Below, piece by piece: positions 40,200 through 48,787 of a stretch of 64,000 bases of DNA. Location of the stretch: positions 517,256 through 581,255 of the forward strand of contig JAGYJJ010000004.1 in NCBI GenBank assembly GCA_018402235.1. Direction: 5' to 3'. A program made the translations under genes and the position numbers. The notes under the pieces are model-generated. The model was not told the DNA's origin. It saw nothing but the letters and a program-made list of their open reading frames with translations, and ran no database searches. Position 1 is the stretch's first letter, and every line of letters starts with the position of its first letter. The stretch comes from Candidatus Nanopelagicales bacterium (GTDB lineage: Bacteria; Actinomycetota; Actinomycetes; S36-B12).

Positions 40200-41518
40200 G
40201 CGCCTGCGGGTCGGGCATTAGTGGGTAACCGATCATCGCTGGTTGTATCCACGAAGGACGATCCACTTCCCAAAGCTGACTTTTTCAACCACGTGCGCCA
40301 GGGCATATTCCACAACCCTCCCGTGCCGTTCCACGGTTCCATCATGTCGCCGCCGGTTTTGACGAAAGTCACAACGTCGCCCGGGATCGTGTTGTCGTAG
40401 ATCCACTTGGCATCCTGCTCAAACATGTTGGTGCAACCGTGCGAACCGTTGTATCGACCGAGTCGGCCATACGCCCATGAGGCGGTGTGTAAGAACTCTC
40501 CCGTGGGGGTCAGTCTGATATTCCACTTGGCTGGTAGCTCATAGAAGTCCTCGGGGCGCGTCAACCCAAGACTGGCGCTTCGGTAAACCTTGTTCGCTTC
40601 TTTTGATGTGCTGATCACCTTGCTGCCGTTGCGGGTTTCCCACCCTGACTTACCTAACGACACTTTGAAGGTCTTGCGCTTACGGCCGTCCACGAAGACT
40701 TCCATTTCCTTCGTTGCGCCATTGACCTGCGCGATTAAAGATCGGTCCGTGCGGAACGTGTACGTGGTGGCCAAACTCGAAGCGCCGATCAGGTAGCGAC
40801 CCTGGGACTTTCCTAGGACGGCATCGTCAAGGGTGGATGTTATTCGAATGGTGGCGTTACCGGGCCAGAAGTCCTTGGGACGAAAAACGGCAGTGCGGTC
40901 GTTGATCCAGCCCCATGCTCCGGCAACCTCATGCGTCCGACCGTCGGCGCGCGTCGCCGTCACCACCAAGTGCGTTTCGACCGCGCGCTTGTTCGGGATC
41001 ACTCGGTTGAAGGTGAGGTACGGCAAGGTCCCAACACCCAACTTGGTTCGCGAACTTCGAACACCCAAGCCATTACCTGCTGCATCGAAACGGGCAGTGA
41101 CACGCGTGCGTGGGCGCGGAAGCACTTGGGGTTTATCCGGATCACTGCCTGTGGGCGCCATGGGAATGGTTGGCACGGGTCCGGCTGGTGCCGAGGTACC
41201 GCCCGGACCCACGGCTCGCAGCGCCACCTGATACTCGCGCCCGTTGGTCAAGGCAGCCAGCGAACAGCTTCCCGAAAGATCGGGACAGTCGAACCATGCG
41301 TAGCCATCAGGAGAGGCTTGGTAACCGGTTGTCGACAGGTCAACAGCCGGCACATAACGGATCACTGCGGAGCGATCAGCAGGATCCACACTTACCACCA
41401 TGGGGATACTCGGGGCGACGGTCGAGTTCGCGTGGGCGGGTGACGCGACGATGCCAGCAGATGCAACAGCAACTGCGGCCGCAATGGACACAGCACGAAT
41501 CCCCCGGGGAAGTTTCAC
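40196..41518 (-). CDS. Secreted L,D-transpeptidase (YkuD) with N-terminal Ig-like domains
   Basis: 440 aa. Forms 3-3 cross-links in peptidoglycan or anchors proteins to it. Signal peptide at about 1-31 with cleavage after SPAHA. A fibronectin/Ig-like region follows (VDPADRSAVIRYVPAVDLS, GREYQVALRAVGPGGTS), then a CDZ-type Ig domain and the YkuD catalytic domain with His and Cys in RYNGSHGCTNMFEQDAKWIY. Full set HxxxSHGC is present. The GTG at 41518 has TACATT 6 nt upstream, fixing the start; the longer frame is read-through. Confidence 0.92.
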   Translation of the reverse strand: MKLPRGIRAVSIAAAVAVASAGIVASPAHANSTVAPSIPMVVSVDPADRSAVIRYVPAVDLSTTGYQASPDGYAWFDCPDLSGSCSLAALTNGREYQVALRAVGPGGTSAPAGPVPTIPMAPTGSDPDKPQVLPRPRTRVTARFDAAGNGLGVRSSRTKLGVGTLPYLTFNRVIPNKRAVETHLVVTATRADGRTHEVAGAWGWINDRTAVFRPKDFWPGNATIRITSTLDDAVLGKSQGRYLIGASSLATTYTFRTDRSLIAQVNGATKEMEVFVDGRKRKTFKVSLGKSGWETRNGSKVISTSKEANKVYRSASLGLTRPEDFYELPAKWNIRLTPTGEFLHTASWAYGRLGRYNGSHGCTNMFEQDAKWIYDNTIPGDVVTFVKTGGDMMEPWNGTGGLWNMPWRTWLKKSALGSGSSFVDTTSDDRLPTNARPAGA

Positions 41519-41524
41519 ACCCAC

Positions 41525-41530
41525 AATGTA
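41525..41530 (-). promoter_or_regulatory. Candidate -10 (TACATT) of leaderless L,D-transpeptidase transcript
   Basis: TACATT, spacer GTGGGT (6 nt), GTG at 41518. Confidence 0.55.
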
Positions 41531-41579
41531 CGTCGCCCCACGCACCCGGGGTAACCCCGGATGCCTACAGTTTCTGCCC

Positions 41580-41936
41580 GTGGGTCTTTTTGATCGGTTC
41601 AAACTGCCAGCCGTCAAGGCTGACGAAGCCATGGAGATGCTTCGTTCGGGGGCTACGTTGCTCGACGTGCGTGAGAAGTCAGAGTGGAATGCCGGTCATG
41701 CTCCCGGGGCTGTTCATGTTCCCGTAAAGAACGTCCCTTCGCAGGCGGTCAAGCGCCTGCCCAAGGGTCGCCCGGTGATCGTGACCTGCCGCACCGGATC
41801 ACGATCTCGGGGAGCCACCCGCATCCTTCGAGAAAAGGGCATCGAAGCCTTCAGTCTCTCCGGGGGCATGAATGCCTGGGAATCGGCAGGGGGTCGGGTC
41901 GTGGGCAAAGGCAACCGGCCCGGGGTAATCGCCTGA
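41580..41936 (+). CDS. Single-domain rhodanese-like sulfurtransferase
   Basis: 118 aa from the GTG at 41580. Rhodanese fold with LLDVREKSEWNAGHAPGAVH and active-site Cys in VTCRTGSRSRGATRIL, ending SLSGGMNAWESAGG. Likely moves sulfane sulfur in the cytosol; partner unknown. TACAGT lies 8 nt upstream of the GTG, so it may also be leaderless. Divergent from the L,D-transpeptidase, convergent with the SDR gene. Confidence 0.88.
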   Translation: MGLFDRFKLPAVKADEAMEMLRSGATLLDVREKSEWNAGHAPGAVHVPVKNVPSQAVKRLPKGRPVIVTCRTGSRSRGATRILREKGIEAFSLSGGMNAWESAGGRVVGKGNRPGVIA

Positions 41937-41942
41937 TACCGC

Positions 41943-42683
41943 TCACCAGGGGATCACCTCCTGGTCCTCCCACAACAGGCCCGTCGCAACGGGCTCACCA
42001 CTTTCTGTCTGGCCATTACGGTCGGCGAGCCACACGATGGTTGCAGCGCCCTCGGTCGCACTTCGCGGAGCATCCGGGCCTCCCATATCCGTGCGGCAGT
42101 GGGCTGGACACATGGCATCGACCAGGACTCCGCGTGCGCCCCACTGCATTTCGGCGGCGAAATTGCGCAGTAACGCGTTCAACCCTGCCTTGCTGATTCG
42201 GTAGGGGGCCAACCCTCCCGATGTTCCAGGTCCCGTGAATCGACCGAGGCATGCCGAGACACCGATGACGCGTCCTGAGCGTTGCCGCGCCAAACCTTGA
42301 GCGAAGGTTGCAATCGAATAGAAGGCGCCATCGAGATTGACACCCATAACCCGGCGCCACTCTTCCGGCGATGTGCGCAAGGTGCGCGTCATGCGGTCCG
42401 CCATGACACCCGCCGACAACACCAGCACATCCGGATCGCCCAAAGGCCCAAGGCGATCCTTGGCGGCGGAAAGGGCCTGGGGATCAACGACATCGGCTAC
42501 CTCGCCGACGGCATCTATCCCCTCAGAAACCAACTGCTCAACCGCACGCTCTGTCCGGCCGGAGTCTTGGCCAATGAGAACCACGGTGGCACCCAATCGC
42601 CCGATACCCCGGGCAGCCTCCAAGCCAATGCCCCGTGTTCCTCCGGTGATCAACGCAACCGATTCATTGGTGATGTATCCCAT
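41943..42683 (-). CDS. Short-chain dehydrogenase/reductase
   Basis: 246 aa classical SDR. NAD(P) motif TGGTRGIGLEAARGIG; NAG variant reads VLSAGV; catalytic Ser in GVSACLGRF, Tyr and Lys in APYRISKAGLNALL. Substrate not predictable. The ATG has CACACT ending 6 nt upstream. Divergent from kgd by 51 bp, both promoters sharing that gap. Confidence 0.88.
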   Translation of the reverse strand: MGYITNESVALITGGTRGIGLEAARGIGRLGATVVLIGQDSGRTERAVEQLVSEGIDAVGEVADVVDPQALSAAKDRLGPLGDPDVLVLSAGVMADRMTRTLRTSPEEWRRVMGVNLDGAFYSIATFAQGLARQRSGRVIGVSACLGRFTGPGTSGGLAPYRISKAGLNALLRNFAAEMQWGARGVLVDAMCPAHCRTDMGGPDAPRSATEGAATIVWLADRNGQTESGEPVATGLLWEDQEVIPW

Positions 42684-42734
42684 GGGTCTAGTGTGAGCCC
42701 CGCACCCACTTTTCGCGTGCGAGAGGAACGCACA

Positions 42735-45700
42735 GTGGCCAGTGAGCCCCCCAATCCATCATCGAGTCGCTTCGGCCCCAACGAGTGGCTCGTCGATGAG
42801 ATTTACGAACAGTTTCTTCGCGACAAGGGTTCGGTGGATCCTGCGTGGTGGGACTTCTTCGAGGACTACTCCCCCGCCGACCACTCCCCGGTAGCGAAGG
42901 CACCCGAGCCCCCGCCAACAGCCACCGCCCCAGTCAAAGAGCGCGAGACCAGCGCGAAGGCAGCAGCGCCTGCGACTTCGGCTCCCGCTGCGGTCGCGCC
43001 GGAGAAGTCTGCTTCCCCGGCTGACATCATCCGTGGCGCTCCGGCTCGAGTGGTCACCAACATGGAAGCAAGCCTCACTGTTCCCACGGCAACGAGCGTT
43101 CGCTCTGTTCCCGTGAAGTTGCTCATGGACAACAGGGTGGTCATCAACAACCACCTAGCCCGAGGGCGCGGCGGCAAGGTGTCCTTCACCCACATGATCG
43201 GTTACGCGCTCGTTCGAGCGGCCGCGTCGTTGCCGGAGATGAACTACTCGTTCACCCAGGTCGATGGCAAGCCTGCGATTGCGCGCAACGAAGATATAAA
43301 TCTTGGTCTAGCCATCGACTTGGCCAAGCCTGATGGAACCCGGCAGTTGTTGGTGCCCAACATCAAGGGCGCACAACGCATGGACTTCGCCACCTTCTGG
43401 GCCACGTACGAGGACGTTGTCCGACGAGCACGTGGAGCAAAGCTCACTGTCGAAGACTTCGCAGGGACCACGATCTCCCTCACCAACCCCGGCACGATCG
43501 GCACGAACCACTCGATCCCCCGCTTGATGGAGGGGCAAGGGTGCATCGTCGGAGTAGGCGCGATGGAGTACCCGGCCGACTGGCAGGGCGCCTCGCACGA
43601 ATCAATCGTGCGTAATGCGGTCTCAAAGATCATGACCCTGACCAGTACCTACGACCATCGCATCATCCAAGGGGCGCAGTCAGGGGAATTCCTGCGCCGA
43701 ATGAACCAGTTGATTCTCGGTGAGGATGACTTCTACGGCGACATATTCCGGTCATTGCGCATTCCTTATGAGCCGGTGCGGTGGGCGCACGACATCTCGG
43801 CAAGCCACGAAACCGACCTCGATAAGACCGTTCGCGTACAAGAGATCATCCACGCCTACCGCGTTCGCGGTCATCTCATGGCCGATACCGATCCGCTTGA
43901 ATACGCCCAGCGCACCCACCCCGACCTTGATGTGTTGAGCCACGGACTCACCCTGTGGGATCTTGATCGCGAGTTCGCAACCGGCGGCTTCGGTGGACGT
44001 CCACTGATGAAACTCCGCGAGGTTCTCGGCGTGCTCCGCGATGCCTACACGCGCACGGTGGGTATCGAGTACATGCACATTCAAGATCCAGAGCAACGCC
44101 GTTGGATCCAAGAGCGCGTGGAGATACCGCACGTCAAGCCCGAACGCGACGAGCAACTACGGGTGCTGACGAAACTCAACGAGGCCGAGGCCCTTGAGAC
44201 GTTCTTACACACCAAGTACGTCGGCCAAAAACGATTTTCCTTAGAAGGCGCCGAATCACTCGTTCCCCTGCTCGACGCCATTCTCACCGATGCAGCGCAC
44301 GACGACATCCTCGAAGTTGCAATCGGCATGCCGCACCGTGGGCGACTCAACGTGCTGACCAACATCGCCGGCAAGTCCTACGGCCAGGTCTTCCGCGAGT
44401 TCGAAGGCGACTTTGGCGACGATTTGGTGCAGGGCTCCGGCGACGTCAAATACCACTTGGGAACAACCGGATCGTTCCTCACCCCCGACGGTGCGTACAC
44501 GTCTGTCTACCTCGCCGCCAATCCCTCGCACCTCGAAGCAGTGGACCCGGTCCTCGAAGGAATCGTCCGCGCCAAGCAGGATCTGCTGCCCCCCGAACGC
44601 CGCACCGACATCCTCCCGCTGCTCATCCATGGTGATGCTGCGTTCGCTGGGCAGGGTGTCGTGGCCGAGACCTTGAACCTGTCCCAGCTGCAGGGTTATC
44701 GCACTGGCGGCACTGTGCACGTGGTGGTCAACAACCAGGTGGGCTTCACCACGTCCCCCAAGTACGGGCGCTCGAGTGTGTACTCAACCGACGTCGCACG
44801 AATGGTGCAGGCTCCGATCTTCCATGTGAACGGCGATGATCCCGAGGCCGTAGTTCGAGTGGCTAAGTTGGCATTCGATTTCCGCCAGGCATTCCACAAG
44901 GACGTCGTGATTGACATGGTCTGCTACCGGCGGCGCGGACACAATGAAGCAGACGATCCCTCACTCACTCAACCGCGCATGTACTCGATCATCGACGCCA
45001 AACGTTCGGTCAGGAAGCACTACACCGAATCCCTCATCGGTCGCGGCGACATCACAGTTGAGGAAGCCGAGCAAGTGCTCAAACACTTCCAAGAGCAACT
45101 AGAGGCGATCTTCCAAGAGACTCGCACTTCCCACGAAACCAAGGACGACGACGAATTCTCCGATCGGGCGAAAGCCATCATCGAGACCGGGCAGTTGGAT
45201 CTGGCGCCGCAAACACCCTTCACCGAGGTGGACACGGCGATTAGCCCCGAGCAGATCGAAACGGTGATCGATTCCCAGATCACTTTGCCTGAGGATTTCA
45301 ACGTGCATCCCAGGCTTGCTCCGCAGTTGCAGCGCCGCGCCCAGATGGTCGCCGACGACGCCATCGACTGGGGAATGGCAGAGGCCCTTGCTGTTGGTTC
45401 ACTTCTCATGGAAGGCCGAACGATCCGGCTCGCTGGCCAAGACTCCCGGCGTGGAACATTCGGGCACCGCCACATGGTGATCGTGGACAAGGAGACCGGC
45501 TGGCAGTACAAGCCGCTTAAGAAGTGCTACCGCGATGGCGGCAAACTTTACGTTTACGACTCTCTGCTCAGCGAGTACGCAGCGGTCGGTTTCGAGTACG
45601 GGTACTCGGTCGCACGCCCCGATGCCCTGGTCATGTGGGAGGCGCAGTTCGGCGACTTCGTTAACGGCGCCCAGACCATCCTCGACGAATTCGTCACGTC

Positions 45701-46373
45701 AGGTGAGCAGAAATGGGGGCAACGTTCATCCGTCACCTTGCTCCTTCCCCACGGACACGAAGGGCAAGGGCCCGATCACTCCAGTGCGCGGGTGGAACGC
45801 TTCTTGCAGATGTGCGCCCAGGACAACATGACGGTCGCGATGCCTAGTACCCCAGTTTCGTATTTCCATCTTCTTCGTTGGCAGGTACTCAGTCGCCTCA
45901 CGCGGCCTCTGGTCATCTTCACGCCCAAATCCTTGCTGCGGGCCAAGCAGGCAGTGTCCTCCAAGGAGGACTTCACGTCAGGGACGTTTCAGCCCATCCT
46001 CCTCGACCCCGAACACGAGGGGCCAGAGGTAACGAAGGTCCTGTTGTGCAGCGGGAAGATCTACTACGACCTAGCTGCTTACCGCGAGGAGCACGGCAAG
46101 CACGACACCGCGATCATCCGCTTCGAGCGCTTGTATCCAATTCCGTTCCGTTTGCCGGAAGTCATGGAGCGCTATCCGAAGGCCGAGATCCGCTGGGTTC
46201 AAGAGGAGCCCGCCAATCAGGGCGCCTGGAGTTTCATCGCCATGAACGCCCCCGGGATGATTCATCGGCCGATCGAGGGTGTGGCGCGTCCTCCGTCATC
46301 CTCGCCAGCGGTAGGAACCCACCAGCGGCACATTGTGGAACAGCAAGCGATCATCCAGCGAGCATTCGCTTAA
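42735..46373 (+). CDS. kgd: Multifunctional 2-oxoglutarate decarboxylase/dehydrogenase E1-E2 fusion (Kgd)
   Basis: 1212 aa. Combines an E2-like succinyltransferase domain with the thiamine-diphosphate E1 domain. The N-terminus (about 1-45, WLVDEIYEQFLRDKGSVDPA) is the E1 flexible tail; an Ala/Pro linker lacking a lipoyl domain spans 50-95. The E2 catalytic domain covers ~100-340 with His308 in TYDHRIIQGAQSGEF. E1 follows: EVAIGMPHRGRLNVLTNIAG, VYLAANPSHLEAVDPV, GDAAFAGQGVVAETLNL and YRRRGHNEADDPS. Lipoylated E2 and E3 are supplied in trans by sucB and lpd. The GTG at 42735 with GAGAGGAA upstream is the start; the frame is open from 42282. Confidence 0.96.
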   Translation: MASEPPNPSSSRFGPNEWLVDEIYEQFLRDKGSVDPAWWDFFEDYSPADHSPVAKAPEPPPTATAPVKERETSAKAAAPATSAPAAVAPEKSASPADIIRGAPARVVTNMEASLTVPTATSVRSVPVKLLMDNRVVINNHLARGRGGKVSFTHMIGYALVRAAASLPEMNYSFTQVDGKPAIARNEDINLGLAIDLAKPDGTRQLLVPNIKGAQRMDFATFWATYEDVVRRARGAKLTVEDFAGTTISLTNPGTIGTNHSIPRLMEGQGCIVGVGAMEYPADWQGASHESIVRNAVSKIMTLTSTYDHRIIQGAQSGEFLRRMNQLILGEDDFYGDIFRSLRIPYEPVRWAHDISASHETDLDKTVRVQEIIHAYRVRGHLMADTDPLEYAQRTHPDLDVLSHGLTLWDLDREFATGGFGGRPLMKLREVLGVLRDAYTRTVGIEYMHIQDPEQRRWIQERVEIPHVKPERDEQLRVLTKLNEAEALETFLHTKYVGQKRFSLEGAESLVPLLDAILTDAAHDDILEVAIGMPHRGRLNVLTNIAGKSYGQVFREFEGDFGDDLVQGSGDVKYHLGTTGSFLTPDGAYTSVYLAANPSHLEAVDPVLEGIVRAKQDLLPPERRTDILPLLIHGDAAFAGQGVVAETLNLSQLQGYRTGGTVHVVVNNQVGFTTSPKYGRSSVYSTDVARMVQAPIFHVNGDDPEAVVRVAKLAFDFRQAFHKDVVIDMVCYRRRGHNEADDPSLTQPRMYSIIDAKRSVRKHYTESLIGRGDITVEEAEQVLKHFQEQLEAIFQETRTSHETKDDDEFSDRAKAIIETGQLDLAPQTPFTEVDTAISPEQIETVIDSQITLPEDFNVHPRLAPQLQRRAQMVADDAIDWGMAEALAVGSLLMEGRTIRLAGQDSRRGTFGHRHMVIVDKETGWQYKPLKKCYRDGGKLYVYDSLLSEYAAVGFEYGYSVARPDALVMWEAQFGDFVNGAQTILDEFVTSGEQKWGQRSSVTLLLPHGHEGQGPDHSSARVERFLQMCAQDNMTVAMPSTPVSYFHLLRWQVLSRLTRPLVIFTPKSLLRAKQAVSSKEDFTSGTFQPILLDPEHEGPEVTKVLLCSGKIYYDLAAYREEHGKHDTAIIRFERLYPIPFRLPEVMERYPKAEIRWVQEEPANQGAWSFIAMNAPGMIHRPIEGVARPPSSSPAVGTHQRHIVEQQAIIQRAFA

Positions 46374-46382
46374 GGACCCGTT

Positions 46383-46556
46383 ATGTATTTCACCGACCGC
46401 GGGATCGAGGAATTGCAGTCTCGCAGGGGCGAGGACGACGTCACTATCGAGTGGCTTGCCGATCGCATGCAGGAGTTCGTGAACTTGAACCCGGAGTTCG
46501 AGGTGCCCATCGAGCGGCTGGCCACCTGGCTGGCCCGCTTGGATGACGACGACTAA
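46383..46556 (+). CDS. Small DUF6104-type protein downstream of kgd
   Basis: 57 aa beginning MYFTDRGIEELQSRRGEDDV and ending LATWLARLDDDD. Starts 9 bp after the kgd stop. This small acidic helical protein matches the conserved actinobacterial family found directly after kgd (DUF6104). Function unknown; position suggests a partner of the 2-oxoglutarate enzyme. Confidence 0.85.
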   Translation: MYFTDRGIEELQSRRGEDDVTIEWLADRMQEFVNLNPEFEVPIERLATWLARLDDDD

Positions 46557-46559
46557 GCG

Positions 46560-46932
46560 TTAGCGCCACAGCGGGTGCACGCGCACGAGCACCCGCGCCA
46601 CTACGAGGTCGGAATCAACGGCTCCGAACTGCCTGCTGTCCGTGCTCTCCTTCGGGTTATCTCCCTCGACCCACCAGCCATCACCTTCTCGACGCACGAG
46701 CCTTTTGACCGTCAGCAGCTCCCGCCGATCTGGGGTGGCGGATCACCACAACGTTTCCGACCGAACACCGCACTCCGGTCAAAGCCAGGTGCGTCTCGCC
46801 GTTGCGAAGGGTGGGTTCCATCGACGGACCCACGATGCGCACCGTCGTCAGGCCGATCATCGGAACATCATGCCCGTCCCGCGAGGTTGTGCTTCGAGGC
46901 TGTCGCACTAGGCTGCCGTATACAGCGTTCAT
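46560..46932 (-). CDS. sodX: SodX, S26-type signal peptidase-like protease for NiSOD, apparent frameshift
   Basis: Probable maturation protease that removes the NiSOD leader so that the N-terminal His can bind nickel. Ser nucleophile is in IVGPSMEPTLRNGE. The first frame stops after about 83 aa. Removing one C from the C4 run at 46732-46735 (CACCCC to CACCC on the minus strand) gives RHPDRRELLTVKRLVRREGD with the catalytic Lys in TVKR, then GWWVEGDNPKESTDSRQFG to a TAA at 46560. Start is uncertain: ATG 46932 or ATG 46860 (MIGLTTVRIVG). Divergent from sodN by 30 bp. Confidence 0.85.
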
Positions 46933-46962
46933 GAACCGCTTTCAAGATCGAAGGGACCGAAC

Positions 46963-47379
46963 ATGCTGGATCGCCTGTTCCGTAATCGCTTATTCCCAGC
47001 CCGCCTTACGGCGTACGCCCACTGCGACCTGCCCTGCGGCGTCTATGACCCCGCGCAGGCTCGCATCGAAGCCGAATCCGTTAAGGCGTGCATGGAGAAA
47101 TACCACGCTTCCGACGACCAGGAGTTCCGCGCTCGCGCCATCTCCATCAAAGAAGAGCGCTCGCACCTGGTCAAGGAGCACCTGTGGGTCCTGTGGACCG
47201 ACTACTTCAAGCCCCCGCACTTCGAGAAGTACCCGCAGCTCAATGAGTTGTTCAACCAGGCCACCAAGCTGGCTGGAGCTGGCGGCACCAAGGGCTCACT
47301 CGATCCGGCCGTTGCCGACGAACTACTCGGCAAGATCGATGACATTGCCGGCATCTTCTGGGAGACCAAGAAGGCCTGA
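46963..47379 (+). CDS. sodN: Nickel superoxide dismutase
   Basis: Disproportionates superoxide; hexamer with the nickel hook at its mature N-terminus. 138 aa precursor with a 19-residue leader; the mature start is HCDLPCGVYDP, where His1, Cys2 and Cys6 bind Ni (residues 20, 21 and 25 of the precursor). Four-helix bundle follows (SHLVKEHLWVLWTDYFKPPH). GAAGGGA is the ribosome site. Strong terminator after it. Maturation needs SodX, encoded next to it. Confidence 0.97.
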   Translation: MLDRLFRNRLFPARLTAYAHCDLPCGVYDPAQARIEAESVKACMEKYHASDDQEFRARAISIKEERSHLVKEHLWVLWTDYFKPPHFEKYPQLNELFNQATKLAGAGGTKGSLDPAVADELLGKIDDIAGIFWETKKA

Positions 47380-47390
47380 CCTCACGCTTT

Positions 47391-47425
47391 GAAGCGACCC
47401 CGCCGTCTTTCGGCGGGGTCGCTTC
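47391..47425 (+). terminator. Rho-independent terminator after sodN
   Basis: GAAGCGACCCCGCCG (47391-47405) pairs with CGGCGGGGTCGCTTC (47411-47425) around TCTTT, followed by GTTTCG. Separates sodN from the GNAT gene. Confidence 0.88.
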
Positions 47426-47432
47426 GTTTCGA

Positions 47433-47438
47433 TAGCGT
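47433..47438 (+). promoter_or_regulatory. Candidate -10 (TAGCGT) of leaderless GNAT transcript
   Basis: TAGCGT, spacer TCGTGC (6 nt), ATG at 47445. Directly after the sodN terminator. Confidence 0.55.
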
Positions 47439-47444
47439 TCGTGC

Positions 47445-47930
47445 ATGATCCGCGACGCCACCCCACACGACGTACACGCGATCCACGACATGATCGTTGA
47501 GTTAGCGGTCTATGAAAAGGAACCGGACGCAGTTGTCGCTACAGCTGAGGATCTGCACCAACACCTCTTTGGTCCTGAGCCTGCGTTGTTTGCACATGTT
47601 GCGCAGGACGACACCGGAAACGTGGTCGGTTTCGCTTTGTGGTTCTTGAACTACTCCACCTGGTTAGGCAAGCACGGGATCTACCTTGAAGACCTATACG
47701 TCAAGCAAGAGCATCGCGGATCGGGATACGGAAAGCATTTGCTTGCGCACCTCGCCAAAATCTGTATCGAGCGAGGTTACGGCCGACTCGAGTGGTGGGT
47801 TCTGGACTGGAATACCCCGGCGCGGGGCTTCTACGAGTCGATCGGCGCCCAAGCGCTGACCGAGTGGATTCCCTATCGCGTGACCGGATCAGCCCTCATG
47901 GATCTGGCCGCAGCAGCCGAACAGATGTGA
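47445..47930 (+). CDS. GNAT acetyltransferase, spermidine/diamine N-acetyltransferase-like
   Basis: 161 aa. The acetyl-CoA loop is EHRGSGYGKHLLAHLA. The family pattern STWLGKHGIYLEDLYVKQEH and RLEWWVLDWNTPARGFYESIGA is that of SAT1-type polyamine acetyltransferases. Substrate is inferred (polyamine, diamine or thialysine-like amine). It lies between sodN and the heliorhodopsin gene with separate promoter signals. Confidence 0.88.
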   Translation: MIRDATPHDVHAIHDMIVELAVYEKEPDAVVATAEDLHQHLFGPEPALFAHVAQDDTGNVVGFALWFLNYSTWLGKHGIYLEDLYVKQEHRGSGYGKHLLAHLAKICIERGYGRLEWWVLDWNTPARGFYESIGAQALTEWIPYRVTGSALMDLAAAAEQM

Positions 47931-47970
47931 TTTCACGCCTGTCACAAGCCCGCCGGAACCGGATTCCTGA

Positions 47971-47976
47971 CACACT
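47971..47976 (+). promoter_or_regulatory. Possible -10 (CACACT) upstream of heliorhodopsin
   Basis: CACACT, spacer CAGCAG (6 nt), ATG at 47983. It keeps the A and final T of TANNNT but not the first T. The same CACACT at the same distance precedes the genes starting at 26138 and 42683. No mycobacterial SigF-type -35 (GTTT) or -10 (GGGTAT) was found here. Confidence 0.35.
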
Positions 47977-47982
47977 CAGCAG

Positions 47983-48771
47983 ATGAGCAACCAGGTGCTG
48001 ACCGAAAAGTCTGAGACCGGCATAACCTTCGCGGGTTTGCGCAAGCTGAACATCATCGCGGGGTTTGCGCACTTGACGCAGATGTTCTTGATCTTGTTCC
48101 TGTCGAACGATTTCTCGTTGCCGATAACTGGCGCCTACGTTTTCGGCCCTCCCGGCACCCCCCCGAATGATCCGGTGACGATCCTGGACTCACGAATCGG
48201 CTGGGGCGTTGCGCTGTTCTTCGCTCTCTCCGCCTTCTTCCACTTCGTGGTGGCCAGTCCGTGGTTCTATCCGCGCTATGTGCGCGGCCTGCAAGCTGGG
48301 CACAACTACTTCCGGTGGGTGGAGTACTCACTGTCCTCCTCGATCATGATCGTTCTCATTGCGCAGATCGTTGGCATCTCCGACGTCGCAGCACTCATGG
48401 CAATCTTCGGGGTGAACGCTTCGATGATCTTGTTCGGCTGGCTGCAAGAAAAGTACGAGCAGCCTGGCGGAGGAATGCTGCCCTTCATTTTCGGGTGCAT
48501 GTCCGGGATCGTTCCGTGGCTGATCATCGTCGTGTGGGTCCTCGCTCCTGGTTCTGCTGAGCGTCCGGAAGTTCCTGGTTTCGTGATCGGGATCCTCATT
48601 TCCTTGTTCGTCTTCTTCAACTCCTTCGCCCTGGTGCAGTGGCTTCAGTACAAGCAGATCGGCAAGTGGCGGGACTACCTGAGGGGCGAACGCAGTTACA
48701 TCGTGCTGAGTTTGGTCGCGAAGACGGCCCTCGCCTGGCAGATCTTCTCGGGCACTTTGGTCCCCGCCTAG
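47983..48771 (+). CDS. Heliorhodopsin
   Basis: Retinal-binding seven-helix photoreceptor with inverted topology (N-terminus inside). 262 aa. The Schiff-base Lys247 is in SLVAKTALAWQIFSGTLVPA; counterion Glu114 in FRWVEYSLSSSIM; conserved histidines His30 and His87. IFGVNASMILFGWLQEKYEQ and FFNSFALVQWLQYK are close to the founding heliorhodopsin 48C12. No proton-pump motif. Light-triggered but not known to pump ions; a sensory or enzyme-regulating role is proposed for the family. It is 16 bp upstream of an anti-sigma factor gene and no retinal or carotenoid synthesis gene is in this window. Confidence 0.97.
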   Translation: MSNQVLTEKSETGITFAGLRKLNIIAGFAHLTQMFLILFLSNDFSLPITGAYVFGPPGTPPNDPVTILDSRIGWGVALFFALSAFFHFVVASPWFYPRYVRGLQAGHNYFRWVEYSLSSSIMIVLIAQIVGISDVAALMAIFGVNASMILFGWLQEKYEQPGGGMLPFIFGCMSGIVPWLIIVVWVLAPGSAERPEVPGFVIGILISLFVFFNSFALVQWLQYKQIGKWRDYLRGERSYIVLSLVAKTALAWQIFSGTLVPA

Positions 48772-48787
48772 CGGTGTCGGTGGTTGA

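Noticed and set aside
47931-47982. SigF-dependent promoter (GTTT-N15-GGGTAT type) before heliorhodopsin
   Set aside because: No such pair is present in the 52-bp gap; only the CACACT variant is seen.
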